Assembly (NCBI GenBank): GCA_001054945.1
Contig: JVKJ01000005.1
Span: forward strand, 868,001 to 932,000
Length of the DNA: 64,000 bases
Direction of reading: 5' to 3'
From: Corynebacterium falsenii
GTDB lineage: Bacteria; Actinomycetota; Actinomycetes; Mycobacteriales; Mycobacteriaceae
The notes beneath the pieces were generated by a model. That model was not told where the DNA came from and did not search any database. It saw only the letters and a program-made list of their open reading frames with translations. Position 1 is the first letter of the stretch. Every line of letters starts with the position of its first letter. Below are positions 1 to 10,296 of the stretch, in pieces. The translations under genes were made by a program, and so were the position numbers.

Positions 1-4
1 ACAC

Positions 5-1633
<1,629 letters not shown>

Positions 1634-1933
1634 TTACTTTTCGATGATGGCGAGGATATCGCGCTGGTTCAGCAGCAGGTATTCCTCACCCTCGTACTTC
1701 AGCTCGGTGCCGCCGAACTTGGAGAAGACGACGGTATCGCCCTCCTTCACATCCATGGGGATGCGATCGTCGTCATCTGCCCAACGGCCCGGGCCAACTG
1801 CGACGACGGTTGCTTCTTGAGGCTTTTCCTTCGCGGAATCCGGGATGACCAGACCGGAAGCAGTGGTGGTCTCTGCTTCCACGATCTGCACCAGAACGCG
1901 GTCCTCGAGAGGCTTGATGTTGACGTTCGCCAC
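1634..1933 (-). CDS. groES: Co-chaperonin GroES
   Basis: 99-residue 10 kDa co-chaperonin, the lid of the GroEL cage. It begins [16 protein letters not shown] and has the mobile loop ([18 protein letters not shown]) and a GPGRW turn. The start is GTG, with a GGAGG ribosome-binding site (plus-strand CCTCC at 1941-1945) 8 nt upstream. It is the first gene of groES-groEL1. Confidence 0.97.
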   Translation of the reverse strand: MANVNIKPLEDRVLVQIVEAETTTASGLVIPDSAKEKPQEATVVAVGPGRWADDDDRIPMDVKEGDTVVFSKFGGTELKYEGEEYLLLNQRDILAIIEK

Positions 1934-2038
1934 GTGAATACCTCCATGTATTCGTGAAGTGTCTGATTGTTATCGTGCCGGTTTGTTCGCCGAGCACAGC
2001 CGTCGTCGCGGGTGAACAACTGTGTGTCAAACAACCTA

Positions 2039-2065
2039 CTGGCACTCTACCCCTGCAAGTGCTAA
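2039..2065 (-). promoter_or_regulatory. CIRCE element (HrcA operator) of groES-groEL1
   Basis: Read on the minus strand this is TTAGCACTT-N9-GAGTGCCAG, against the HrcA consensus TTAGCACTC-N9-GAGTGCTAA: 8 of 9 matches in one arm and 6 of 9 in the other. It lies about 105 bp upstream of groES, and a TTGACA-like hexamer (2025-2030) sits just downstream of it. Heat-inducible control by HrcA is inferred from the family. Confidence 0.75.
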
Positions 2066-2109
2066 GCCTCAACAAGAACCGGCGCTAGCTCTCACGGTGG
2101 ATTTCCCGA

Positions 2110-2147
2110 GGTACGCCACAACAAAATCCGGGGTACGCCACGACAAA
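2110..2147. repeat. Two direct copies of GGTACGCCACRACAAA
   Basis: 16-bp copies at 2110-2125 and 2132-2147 differ at one base and are spaced 22 bp start to start, about two helical turns. They lie between the groES control region and the terminator of the next gene. Function unknown. Confidence 0.6.
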
Positions 2148-2173
2148 GGAGGAGCGCACCTGGCGCTCCTCCT
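2147..2173 (-). terminator. Rho-independent terminator downstream of the 149-residue gene
   Basis: Perfect 11-bp stem AGGAGGAGCGC / GCGCTCCTCCT with a 5-nt loop, followed on the minus strand by TTTGTCG. It isolates the groES operon from the genes to its right. Confidence 0.65.
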
Positions 2174-2199
2174 CGGGCATGCAAACCAAAAAGCTCTGG

Positions 2200-2649
2200 T
2201 TATTCAGCGGAATCTTCAGTCGGGTTGGACTTGCGCAGGTTCACCGCCGCGTCACTCCACAGCTGGAACTCGTCTGGGTAGTCGGACTTGTAGTTCTCTA
2301 CCGCACGGATTCCCTTGTGCACGGACTCCACCTCTTCGTCGGTCAGGTCTTCGCCCTCGGTGCCCATGATCAAGACATTGCCCATGATCGCGCGGGTGGG
2401 ATCAGACAGGAAGCTGGCGTTCCCGGTGTCTGCTTCGTTGCGCCCCATGGAGGCCAGCGGATTGGGCTTTACGCCCTCCGCGTGTTCTGCATCCGCGGAG
2501 TACACGGCCGCCACGCTCAGGCCGCTTTCCACGAATGCGACCTGCAGCCGACCATTTGCCGGACCGCCCAGCAGTTCGGAAGCCTGCGACAGTTCAGCAT
2601 CGACCTCTTTTACATCCAGCTCTGGGGTGACCAACAGGCTACGAGCCAT
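2200..2649 (-). CDS. Conserved hypothetical protein, 149 residues
   Basis: Begins MARSLLVTPELDVKEVDAEL. Start supported by the ribosome-binding site AAGGAG 8 nt upstream. It is soluble and acidic (pI looks low), with no signal peptide or membrane segment and no motif I recognise. The C-terminal half is rich in D/E (EGEDLTDEEVESVHKG). It lies 132 bp downstream of the tsaBID ORF and ends at its own terminator. It may be a lineage-restricted corynebacterial protein. No function is assigned. Confidence 0.75.
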   Translation of the reverse strand: MARSLLVTPELDVKEVDAELSQASELLGGPANGRLQVAFVESGLSVAAVYSADAEHAEGVKPNPLASMGRNEADTGNASFLSDPTRAIMGNVLIMGTEGEDLTDEEVESVHKGIRAVENYKSDYPDEFQLWSDAAVNLRKSNPTEDSAE

Positions 2650-2781
2650 TCTTCATTCTCCTTCTCGGTGAAGTATTCATCGCTCATTGTGCCAGGCAAC
2701 ACACATCTGTGCAGAGAACGGCCACGATGCTTCTCCTCTTGCCTCGATCCCGCAGCCATACCGCCGCCGCAGTTCGGCGCC

Positions 2782-5262
2782 CTAAACGCTGGCTTCCTCC
2801 ACTTCCAGACCCGGGTCCGTCCCAACCTCAAGGCCACTGGGCTTCACGCCACGGGCAATGAGCTGCGCGGCCAACGTCGCCATCATCACGCCATTATCCG
2901 TACACAGTGCCGGTGCGGGAATGCGCAGGTCGACACCTGCTTCTTCACACCGCCTCGCAGCCAGTTCACGCAGCCGTCCATTCGCGGAGACCCCACCACC
3001 CAACAGCAGTACTTTCGCCCCCACGTCGTTGCACGCCCGCAGCGCCTTCGCGGTCAACACATCCGCGACCGCCTCCTGGAAGGACGCGCACACATCCTCA
3101 ATCGGCACGGTCTCACCGTCCCGTTCCGCGCGCTCGACGTACCGAGCCACCGCCGTCTTCAGTCCAGAAAAGCTGAAGTCATACCGCGCGTCCTTGGGGC
3201 GCATCATCCCCCGCGGGAAGGCAATCGCTGCAGGGTTCCCCTTCGCTGCCAGCGCATCGATGATCGGCCCACCTGGGTACCCAAGCCCCAGGAGGCGCGC
3301 CACTTTGTCATAGGCCTCGCCGGCGGCGTCATCAAGGGTGGACCCCAACTCACGCATCGCGAGATCCTTCCCGGAAACCTCGAGGATCTGGGTGTGTCCA
3401 CCGGATACGAGCAGCGCAATCGCATGTTCCACGGGCTTCGCAGGGCCGTCCCCCTCCACGAGAGTCTCCACCGCGACGTGCCCGCCCAAGTGGTTGACTC
3501 CGTAGAACGGCACCTGCCACGCCGCCGCATACGCTTTCGCCGCGGCAGCCCCGACCAGCAGCGCACCGGCCAGCCCTGGCCCAACTGTCGCGGCGATCGC
3601 ATCGGGTCGCCGCCCTCGGACGTCCTTCAGAGCAGCGCGCATCGTAGGGCCCATGGCCTCCAGGTGGGCGCGGCTCGCGATCTCGGGGACCACTCCCCCG
3701 AACCGGGCGTGCTCTTCCATACTGGACGCCACCCGGTTGGCCCTCTGCACGATCCGCGGGGATTGGCGCTCCTCGTCGGTGGTGGGGAGGGAAAGTTCCA
3801 CAATGCCCACACCCGTTTCATCGCATGAGCTCTCCACGCCCATGATCAGCATGCTGTCTTCAGACGGGGCGCTTTCCCCCGGCGAACCCGCGTGCGCCGA
3901 CAGGCGGGGTGCCGCCATGGATGGGCGCTTCATTGTGAACGCGTCCGCCCCGGAAGGCTGGTAGTAGTTCTTCCTGGTTCCCACAATGTCGAAGTCGTAC
4001 CGGCGATAGAGCCCGATCGCGGCCTCGTTATCCGTGCGAACCTCCAGAAACAGCGGCCCACCGATGGCATCGACGGTGGTGAGCATGGCTTCCATCAGCA
4101 GGTGCGACCATCCCCGACCCTGGTAAGCGGGGAGCAGGCCGATGGTGTGGATCTCCCACTCTGGGTCCCGCGAGGGCCCGTTCTTGGCCAGTCCGGCGTA
4201 TCCGACGATTCTTCCCCGTGCGGACGTACCTGGCAGCACCAAGCCCAGGTACGTCGTGTGCGGCGCTGTGATCGCGGAACGAAAAACATCGGCCGACCAC
4301 GGTGATTCATCAGCGAATAGCACGCGTTCCAGGTCAGCGAGTTCTGCTGCGTCGTCACCGGTCAGGGCCACCACCTCCGGCTGGGAGCCCGGGGCCACCC
4401 CCTCGTCCGCAGCTTCAGCCCGAGCGCTATCCCACGCCGTGAAGTCCACCGCCGAGGAGCGCTCCTTGCGCTTCGGCTCTACCGCATCCGGGCGCCGCAG
4501 GTACAGCGCCCGCAGCGGCAAGCCCGGCGCGGCAAGCCGATCGAGAGCTGCTGCCACCGCGGCTTGCGGGGTCCGTGAGTGTGCGCCCATGGTGCGGGCC
4601 GCCGCTACCTCGCGTCCTTCCACCAACGTCATTGCAGCCAGTGCCAGCCCCGCTGGGCTGGGCATCGCATCTAAAGAGATCGCATCCGTGGTGCGCTCGC
4701 CCACTTGCTCCGCGATGGCTTTGGCGGCAGCCACCTCGCCCTCTGCATTCCACGTTTCCGCCACGTCCGCGGGTGTATTCACCGCCGGTGGGCGCTTTTC
4801 CACCAGCATGTGGTGGCGCCACTCGTAGGAACCCCAGTACCACTCGCGGCGCCGGGCATCCGTGACCACGCAGAGCTCGGTGCTCCCCTCCCAGCGCCCA
4901 GCAATCAGCTCCGTCGCGGCGATAGCTGCCAAGCTGGGCACCCCGTGGACGGGGATCCCCAAGGCATCACCAAAGGCAGACCCGGTCGCCATGCCCACGC
5001 GCAGTCCCGTAAACGGGCCGGGTCCGATGCCGACCACCACAGCTTCCAGGTCATCCGGGGTCAGCCCGGCCGATTCGAGGCACCGGACGATGTTCGGGGT
5101 CAACAATTCCATGTGCCCCCGCGGGTTGTCGTCAATCTGGGTGGCGCGCTCCGCAATGGCGTCCCCAACTGAGTGGAACCCGCCACCCACCGGCGGGGCG
5201 GAGATCTCTACAACCCCGGCGACGACGTACGAGGTGGAGGTATCGACGGTGAGCACTAGCAT
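2782..5262 (-). CDS. tsaB-rimI-tsaD: TsaB-RimI-TsaD fusion: t6A synthesis and S18 N-acetyltransferase
   Basis: One uninterrupted 826-residue ORF holds three proteins that are separate in M. tuberculosis (Rv3421c, Rv3420c, Rv3419c). Residues 1 to about 260 are TsaB ([27 protein letters not shown]). Residues about 296-448 are a GNAT acetyltransferase like RimI ([15 protein letters not shown], acetyl-CoA loop near 380). Residues 471-826 are TsaD ([14 protein letters not shown], metal ligands His591 and His595 in HLGGH). TsaB and TsaD transfer threonylcarbamoyl to A37 of ANN-decoding tRNAs; RimI acetylates ribosomal protein S18. The ORF is open 153 nt further upstream, but ATG 5262 gives the canonical TsaB N-terminus. 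There is no ribosome-binding site and a -10-like TACCAT lies 7 nt upstream, so the mRNA may be leaderless. Confidence 0.93.
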   Translation of the reverse strand: MLVLTVDTSTSYVVAGVVEISAPPVGGGFHSVGDAIAERATQIDDNPRGHMELLTPNIVRCLESAGLTPDDLEAVVVGIGPGPFTGLRVGMATGSAFGDALGIPVHGVPSLAAIAATELIAGRWEGSTELCVVTDARRREWYWGSYEWRHHMLVEKRPPAVNTPADVAETWNAEGEVAAAKAIAEQVGERTTDAISLDAMPSPAGLALAAMTLVEGREVAAARTMGAHSRTPQAAVAAALDRLAAPGLPLRALYLRRPDAVEPKRKERSSAVDFTAWDSARAEAADEGVAPGSQPEVVALTGDDAAELADLERVLFADESPWSADVFRSAITAPHTTYLGLVLPGTSARGRIVGYAGLAKNGPSRDPEWEIHTIGLLPAYQGRGWSHLLMEAMLTTVDAIGGPLFLEVRTDNEAAIGLYRRYDFDIVGTRKNYYQPSGADAFTMKRPSMAAPRLSAHAGSPGESAPSEDSMLIMGVESSCDETGVGIVELSLPTTDEERQSPRIVQRANRVASSMEEHARFGGVVPEIASRAHLEAMGPTMRAALKDVRGRRPDAIAATVGPGLAGALLVGAAAAKAYAAAWQVPFYGVNHLGGHVAVETLVEGDGPAKPVEHAIALLVSGGHTQILEVSGKDLAMRELGSTLDDAAGEAYDKVARLLGLGYPGGPIIDALAAKGNPAAIAFPRGMMRPKDARYDFSFSGLKTAVARYVERAERDGETVPIEDVCASFQEAVADVLTAKALRACNDVGAKVLLLGGGVSANGRLRELAARRCEEAGVDLRIPAPALCTDNGVMMATLAAQLIARGVKPSGLEVGTDPGLEVEEASV

Positions 5263-5269
5263 GCTCGCA

Positions 5270-5275
5270 ATGGTA
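5270..5275 (-). promoter_or_regulatory. Candidate -10 element (leaderless) for tsaB-rimI-tsaD
   Basis: Minus-strand TACCAT ends 7 nt before ATG 5262, fitting the corynebacterial TANNNT consensus with transcription starting at the start codon. No convincing -35 is seen. Confidence 0.35.
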
Positions 5276-5321
5276 CTGCGCCAGCGGTTGCGTGCCGCCT
5301 CCTGGTTCAGGCAGCAAGAAA

Positions 5322-5354
5322 CCCCATGGCGTTCTCGCAGTAAACGCCATGGGG
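5322..5354 (-). terminator. Terminator downstream of alr-tsaE
   Basis: Perfect 12-bp stem CCCCATGGCGTT / AACGCCATGGGG with a 9-nt loop; the minus strand continues GGGGTTTCTTG. It separates alr-tsaE from the tsaBID unit. The rest of 5263-5492 holds short weaker inverted repeats only. Confidence 0.7.
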
Positions 5355-5492
5355 CTAAATAAATGACCCGCGGTTGATCAGACCTTTTCGGGTCTTCTTG
5401 CGAAACACCCCTCACGGTGATTCGTTCACCATATTAGACCCATTCTGAATGTTCACAGAACTATTTTCTATTTTCATTACCCCCTAATGGGG

Positions 5493-7346
5493 TTAGCCCT
5501 CGTTCCAAGCCCAGGTCACAGTGCGCAACTCATCGACATCGTCGCGTTCAGAGAAATCCAAGCTGGCGTTCATGTCGCTGTTCATTTCGTATTCATCTGC
5601 TGTTTGATTCTGGGTATCGGCGGTGGGCTCTGTAGCGCGATCGCCACCCTCCGCGCGAGAAATCTCCACATCCAGGACCTTCTCGCTCAGCTGCTCGACC
5701 ACGCCGCGCCCCCACTCCGCGACCACCACGGTATTGGACAGGTCTGAATCGATGTCTAAGCTCTCCAGTACATCGAGCAGTTCGCCCTGATCCATGGACA
5801 TCCCAGGCTGAACGCCGTGTGCGACCTCCTCCCCCAGCAGGCGGTAGGCATCCATGTGCAGCATCCCCGGGGCACCCTCTCGCCCCGGCTTATGCGTGCG
5901 GACCAGGGTAAATGTCGGGGACTGCACTCGCCCGCGCACCCCCAAACCCTGCGCGATCCCCTGAGTGAGAGTGGTCTTCCCCGCACCCAGCGGCCCGGTG
6001 AGGACCACCACGGTCCCCGGCTCCAAGCGTTCCCCCAGTTCGCGCCCGAGGTCACGCATCGCGTCGGCATCCTCTACCTTCCGGACGCCACCGCTCCGGC
6101 CCCCATGCTCATCTGAAACCCACCGTGGCCTCACTCGTCCGCGCGGCATGGTCAGGGCCTCGTAGGCGATGGTCCCGGCGGCTTCCGCAAATTCATCCAC
6201 GCTCATGCCACCCTGTCCGAAGATCACTGCCCAATCGCCGGGCTGGACTTCCGGGACCGGGGCGGTGCTCCCATCCGGATTGCGGACTGGGCCGAGGGTG
6301 ACCACGAACTGGTCCATGCAAATCCGGCCGATCTGCGGGTACCGGTGTCCATTGATCGTGACGTGAATTTTGCCCATGAGTTCTCGTAGCAGACCGTCGG
6401 CATATCCCATGGCGATGACCGCGGTATGCGTATCCTCTGGGGCTTTCCACTGGTGGCCGTAGCTGACGCCCTCCCCCTTGGCCACAATGCGAGTGGTGAT
6501 CACGCGGGCGCGCAAGGTCATGGCCGTGGCCAGGGTGACATCGTGGCCGCAATTATCGCTGGGCAGGACCGGGTCCACCCCGTACACACCCACGCCAGGA
6601 CGCACCATTTCGTGATGCAAATCCGGCCGGCACAGCGTGGCCGGGGTGTTCGCCAGGTGATTGATCGGCACCTGCAGACCGTGGCGGCGGCAGTCCTCGA
6701 TGGCCTGCTGGAATCGCTGCGCCTGTAGGTCCGTCGTGTGCGACTCTCCGTGATCATCCGCGCTGGCCAGGTGACTGAAGATTCCGGAAACCTTCAGCAC
6801 GCCGTTTCGCTCTGCTTGGGCTAGCAGCGCGATCGTCTCTTCCCACTCCGCGGGGCTGATGCCAGAACGCGACAGGCCCGTATCGGCCATGATTCCCACC
6901 ACGGGAAGCTCACCGCTGGATTGGGATTCCTCCGCAGCTGCGATGGCCGCCCGAGCATGTTCCAGCGAGGCGATGCCCACCTGAATCTGCTGGCCAAATA
7001 CCTCTTTCAGCGGCTCCTGCGGGTACCACATCCACGCGGTGACCGGCACGGTTGCGTCCACCTGTCGCACCTGCGTGGCCTCCCAGAGCGTGGCCACGCC
7101 CAGCGCCGTCGCGCCATTGTTCACCACAGTGCGGACCACCTGTTCCAGCCCGTGGTTGTAGGCATTCGCCTTCACCACCGCCATGAGCTGTGCTGGGGCA
7201 GCTGCCTCCGCGAGAGCTCGGGTATTCGCCGCAATGCACCCCAGGTCGATCACCAATTCCGCGAGCACGTGCTCCTGCGGCGTGATGGGCTCGCCCGTAG
7301 GCGACTCCGACGGGCTATGGGAGGACTGGTTGTGCATGCTTTTCAT
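5493..7346 (-). CDS. alr-tsaE: Alanine racemase-TsaE fusion protein
   Basis: About 617 residues joining two enzymes. The first about 400 residues are a PLP alanine racemase that makes D-alanine for peptidoglycan: PLP lysine in VVKANAYNHG (about residue 59), catalytic tyrosine in GEGVSYGHQW (about 296). After a short Gly/Ser/Arg linker comes TsaE, the ATPase of the t6A complex, with Walker A GPLGAGKTT (about 451-459) and SPTFTLV. A roughly 60-residue acidic tail follows. Start uncertain: ATG 7346 has GAAG upstream; GTG 7388 and ATG 7337 are alternatives. The first about 25 residues are low-complexity and absent from typical Alr. In M. tuberculosis alr and tsaE are adjacent separate genes. Confidence 0.93.
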   Translation of the reverse strand: MKSMHNQSSHSPSESPTGEPITPQEHVLAELVIDLGCIAANTRALAEAAAPAQLMAVVKANAYNHGLEQVVRTVVNNGATALGVATLWEATQVRQVDATVPVTAWMWYPQEPLKEVFGQQIQVGIASLEHARAAIAAAEESQSSGELPVVGIMADTGLSRSGISPAEWEETIALLAQAERNGVLKVSGIFSHLASADDHGESHTTDLQAQRFQQAIEDCRRHGLQVPINHLANTPATLCRPDLHHEMVRPGVGVYGVDPVLPSDNCGHDVTLATAMTLRARVITTRIVAKGEGVSYGHQWKAPEDTHTAVIAMGYADGLLRELMGKIHVTINGHRYPQIGRICMDQFVVTLGPVRNPDGSTAPVPEVQPGDWAVIFGQGGMSVDEFAEAAGTIAYEALTMPRGRVRPRWVSDEHGGRSGGVRKVEDADAMRDLGRELGERLEPGTVVVLTGPLGAGKTTLTQGIAQGLGVRGRVQSPTFTLVRTHKPGREGAPGMLHMDAYRLLGEEVAHGVQPGMSMDQGELLDVLESLDIDSDLSNTVVVAEWGRGVVEQLSEKVLDVEISRAEGGDRATEPTADTQNQTADEYEMNSDMNASLDFSERDDVDELRTVTWAWNEG

Positions 7347-7431
7347 TGTGCGCTTCAAACATGTAATCGGGAACAAGGGGGTAGCCACTTCGGTGGCGTC
7401 CCCAATTGGGAAGACCTAGCACGCAGCGACC

Positions 7432-8328
7432 CTAACGGCCGGCTGCGCGCAACGCGGTGGCGACCGCGGGGCGAATGTGGTCGGCGATGACCGAGGCGGA
7501 CACGGGTGCCTCCCCCTCCGGGAGCTGCGCGGCGAGCGCGGCGGCCTGGGCGTGGACGGTGACCGCGGCGACCACGGAGTGCGTGACCGGAAGGTACTGA
7601 TCCACGCCCGCCAGCACGGCGCCGAGGATTCCGGCGAGAACGTCACCGGACCCCGCGGTGGCAGCCCACGAGGACCCGGTATCCACAGTCCAGGCACGGG
7701 AGCCATCAGAAATGATGGACTCCCTCCCCTTCAGCAGCACCGTCGCGTGCAGCTGCTCAGCCAGCCACACCGTGGCGGCCTCGCGGACGGCGGTGGGCTG
7801 ATCCGTGCCGGCGTCTTCGGCGATATCCGGGCGGTTCAGCGCCTTCGCCAACCTCGCGAACTCTCCCGCATGCGGCGTGAGCACGGTGACCTGGCCAGCT
7901 TCCTGCCGTTTCTGCATCAACCGGCGGAGCTCCGGCTCGGCGGCGAGGATATTGAGCGCGGAGGCATCCAACACCACGCGCTGCGGCTGCTGCAGGAGCC
8001 ACCGAACCACGTCCGTCGAGGGCGTATCCTGCTCCAATCCCGGGCCGCACACCCACGCGTCCACACGTCCGGCCTCCTCAGCGCTGCGGGCGGGAACGAC
8101 CTCCGGCAGCTGAGAGATGACGATGGACCTGGTCTGCTCCGCGCTGGTGACCAATCGGACCATGGGGCTGGTCGCAGCGACCGCGGCGCGCACGGTCAGC
8201 ACTCCGGCACCCGGGTACGTGGTGGAGCCAGCGATGACGGCGGTCACGCCCGAGTACTTGTTGTCCTGCGCCCCCGGCAACGGCCAGAGTTCGCCCGCGG
8301 CAGGGAGGCACTCGGCGAGGGTGAACAT
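7432..8328 (-). CDS. nnrD: ADP-dependent NAD(P)H-hydrate dehydratase
   Basis: 298-residue ribokinase-fold enzyme (YjeF C-terminal/CARKD family) that repairs damaged S- or R-hydrated NAD(P)H using ADP. Visible motifs are AVIAGSTTYPGA, TPHAGEFARLAKAL and the catalytic AGSGDVLAGI near the C-terminus. The N-terminal epimerase domain (NnrE) fused to it in M. tuberculosis and E. coli is absent, so the epimerase must be encoded elsewhere or be missing. It lies 22 bp downstream of glmS. No clear ribosome-binding site, so translation may depend on readthrough from glmS. Confidence 0.92.
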   Translation of the reverse strand: MFTLAECLPAAGELWPLPGAQDNKYSGVTAVIAGSTTYPGAGVLTVRAAVAATSPMVRLVTSAEQTRSIVISQLPEVVPARSAEEAGRVDAWVCGPGLEQDTPSTDVVRWLLQQPQRVVLDASALNILAAEPELRRLMQKRQEAGQVTVLTPHAGEFARLAKALNRPDIAEDAGTDQPTAVREAATVWLAEQLHATVLLKGRESIISDGSRAWTVDTGSSWAATAGSGDVLAGILGAVLAGVDQYLPVTHSVVAAVTVHAQAAALAAQLPEGEAPVSASVIADHIRPAVATALRAAGR

Positions 8329-8350
8329 CGCGGGAGTTTCCGTCCGGGCC

Positions 8351-10213
8351 TTATTCGACCGTGACCGACTTGGCCAGGTTGCGCGGCTTGTCGATGTCGT
8401 CGTTGCCGCACTCGCGCGCGATATTCGCGGCCAAGAACTGCAGCGGCACCGTGGAGAGCAGCGGCTGCATCAGCGAGGAGGTGCGGGGGATCTCCAGCAG
8501 GTAGTTGGCGAAGGGCTTCACGGCCTCGTCGCCTTCCTCGGCGATGACGATGGTCTTCGCCCCGCGGGCGCGGATCTCCTGGATGTTGGAGACGATCTTG
8601 GAGTGCAGGATCGGCCGGCCCTGCGGGCTGGGGACGATCACCACGACGGGCAGGTCATCCTCGATCAAGGCAATGGGACCGTGCTTAAGCTCGCCGGCGG
8701 CAAAGCCCTCGGCGTGGATGTACGCCAATTCCTTGAGCTTTAGCGCGCCCTCCAGAGCGACGGGGAAGCCGACGTGGCGGCCGAGGAAGAGCATCGTCTT
8801 GACAGCGCCGAGCTCGGAGGACAGGTCCAGGATGCTGTCGCGCAGCTTCAGCGTCTCTTCGATCTTGGCGGGCAGCGCCTCGAGGGAGTTGAAGATCTCC
8901 GCGATTTCATCCGTGAACATCGTGCCGCGGGCCTGGGCGAGGGCCAAGCCCACGAGGTAATTCGCGGCCACCTGGGCGAGGAATGCCTTGGTGGAGGCCA
9001 CGCCGATCTCCGGGCCGGCGTGGGTGTACAGCACAGCATCCGATTCGCGCGGGATCTGGGAACCGTTGGTGTTGCAGACCGCCAGGACGCGCGCGCCCTG
9101 GGTCTTGGCGTGGCGCACGGCCTCCAGGGTGTCGGCGGTTTCACCGGACTGAGAGACTGCAACCACAAGGGTCTGCTGGTTCAGGACCGGATCGCGGTAC
9201 CGGAACTCGGAAGCGACCTCGATCTCCACGGGAACGCGCACCCAGTGCTCGATGGCGTACTTCGCCAGCAGGCCGGAGTGGTACGCAGAGCCACAGGCCA
9301 CGACGTACACCTTTTCCACGCCGCGCAGGTCATCGTCGGACAGGCGCTGCTCGTCCAATACGATCCGCCCGTCCACGAAGTGGCCGCCGAGAGTGTCGCG
9401 CACTGCGGCGGGCTGCTCGTGGATCTCCTTCATCATGAAGGAGTCGAAGCCGTCCTTCTGTGCGGCCTCCAGGTCCCAGTCGATGGTGAAGGGCTTGCCC
9501 TCCACGGGATTGCCCTCGAAGTCCATGGTCTCGTAGCCATCTTTGGTGATGACCACTGCGTTGTCCTGCCCCAGTTCCACGGCGTGCTTTGTGTGTGCAA
9601 TGAACGCAGCAACGTCGGATCCTAGGAACATCTCGTCTTCGCCCACGCCCACGATCAGCGGGGTGGAGCGACGCCCGGCCACGATGGTTCCGGGGTGATC
9701 CGCATGGGTGAACAGGACCGTGTACGCCCCTTCCAGGCGGCGCAGCACGGACAGTGCGGAAGCCTGGAAATCACCGGCTGTGGGGCCGTCGTTGTAGGCA
9801 AGGGCGAGCAGGTGCGCGGCAACCTCAGAGTCGGTCTCGGAAGCCATCTCGATACCGGCGTCCTCGATCTCCTTGCGCAGGGTCGAGAAGTTTTCAATGA
9901 TGCCGTTGTGGACGATCGAAACCTTGCCATCAAAGGACTGGTGCGGGTGGGCGTTCACGTCATTGGGACGTCCATGTGTAGCCCATCTGGTGTGTCCGAT
10001 GCAGGTGGTTCCGGTGATATTCTCGCGGCCGATCTCGTCGACCAAACCGATAAGGTTGTCGAGCTTGCCTTCCTTCTTCTCCACCTGGATGTTGCCCTGC
10101 TCAACCACGGCAATTCCAGCGGAATCGTAGCCGCGGTATTCCATCCTCTTCAGCGCGTCCAGGCCGATGGGGAGCGCCTGCGACTTACCTACATATCCGA
10201 CGATTGCACACAT
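8351..10213 (-). CDS. glmS: Glutamine-fructose-6-phosphate aminotransferase (isomerizing)
   Basis: 620 residues; converts fructose-6-P and glutamine to glucosamine-6-P, the first committed step to UDP-GlcNAc and peptidoglycan. The N-terminal glutaminase has nucleophile Cys2 (MCAIVGYVG), which fixes the start at ATG 10213 rather than the longer frame open to 10282. Two SIS sugar-isomerase domains follow (VACGSAYHSGL, SQSGETADTLEA), and it ends KPRNLAKSVTVE. There is no ribosome-binding site; -10-like TATCGT lies 7 nt upstream, so a leaderless mRNA is likely. I see no glmS ribozyme, as expected for actinobacteria. Confidence 0.97.
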   Translation of the reverse strand: MCAIVGYVGKSQALPIGLDALKRMEYRGYDSAGIAVVEQGNIQVEKKEGKLDNLIGLVDEIGRENITGTTCIGHTRWATHGRPNDVNAHPHQSFDGKVSIVHNGIIENFSTLRKEIEDAGIEMASETDSEVAAHLLALAYNDGPTAGDFQASALSVLRRLEGAYTVLFTHADHPGTIVAGRRSTPLIVGVGEDEMFLGSDVAAFIAHTKHAVELGQDNAVVITKDGYETMDFEGNPVEGKPFTIDWDLEAAQKDGFDSFMMKEIHEQPAAVRDTLGGHFVDGRIVLDEQRLSDDDLRGVEKVYVVACGSAYHSGLLAKYAIEHWVRVPVEIEVASEFRYRDPVLNQQTLVVAVSQSGETADTLEAVRHAKTQGARVLAVCNTNGSQIPRESDAVLYTHAGPEIGVASTKAFLAQVAANYLVGLALAQARGTMFTDEIAEIFNSLEALPAKIEETLKLRDSILDLSSELGAVKTMLFLGRHVGFPVALEGALKLKELAYIHAEGFAAGELKHGPIALIEDDLPVVVIVPSPQGRPILHSKIVSNIQEIRARGAKTIVIAEEGDEAVKPFANYLLEIPRTSSLMQPLLSTVPLQFLAANIARECGNDDIDKPRNLAKSVTVE

Positions 10214-10220
10214 GCCAGAA

Positions 10221-10288
10221 ACGATACAACAGGTATCTGACAGAGGATGCAGCCACTCGCTGTCTAGATCGCGCGATTCCACTAGGCT
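10221..10288. promoter_or_regulatory. Divergent leaderless promoters for glmS and the hydrolase-like gene
   Basis: Minus-strand TATCGT (10221-10226) is 7 nt before the glmS ATG. Plus-strand TAGGCT (10283-10288) is 8 nt before GTG 10297. Neither gene has a ribosome-binding site. Confidence 0.4.
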
Positions 10289-10296
10289 GTTGGACT

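Noticed and set aside
2179..3828. 549-codon plus-strand ORF antisense to tsaD
   Set aside because: His/Arg-rich shadow of the real gene.
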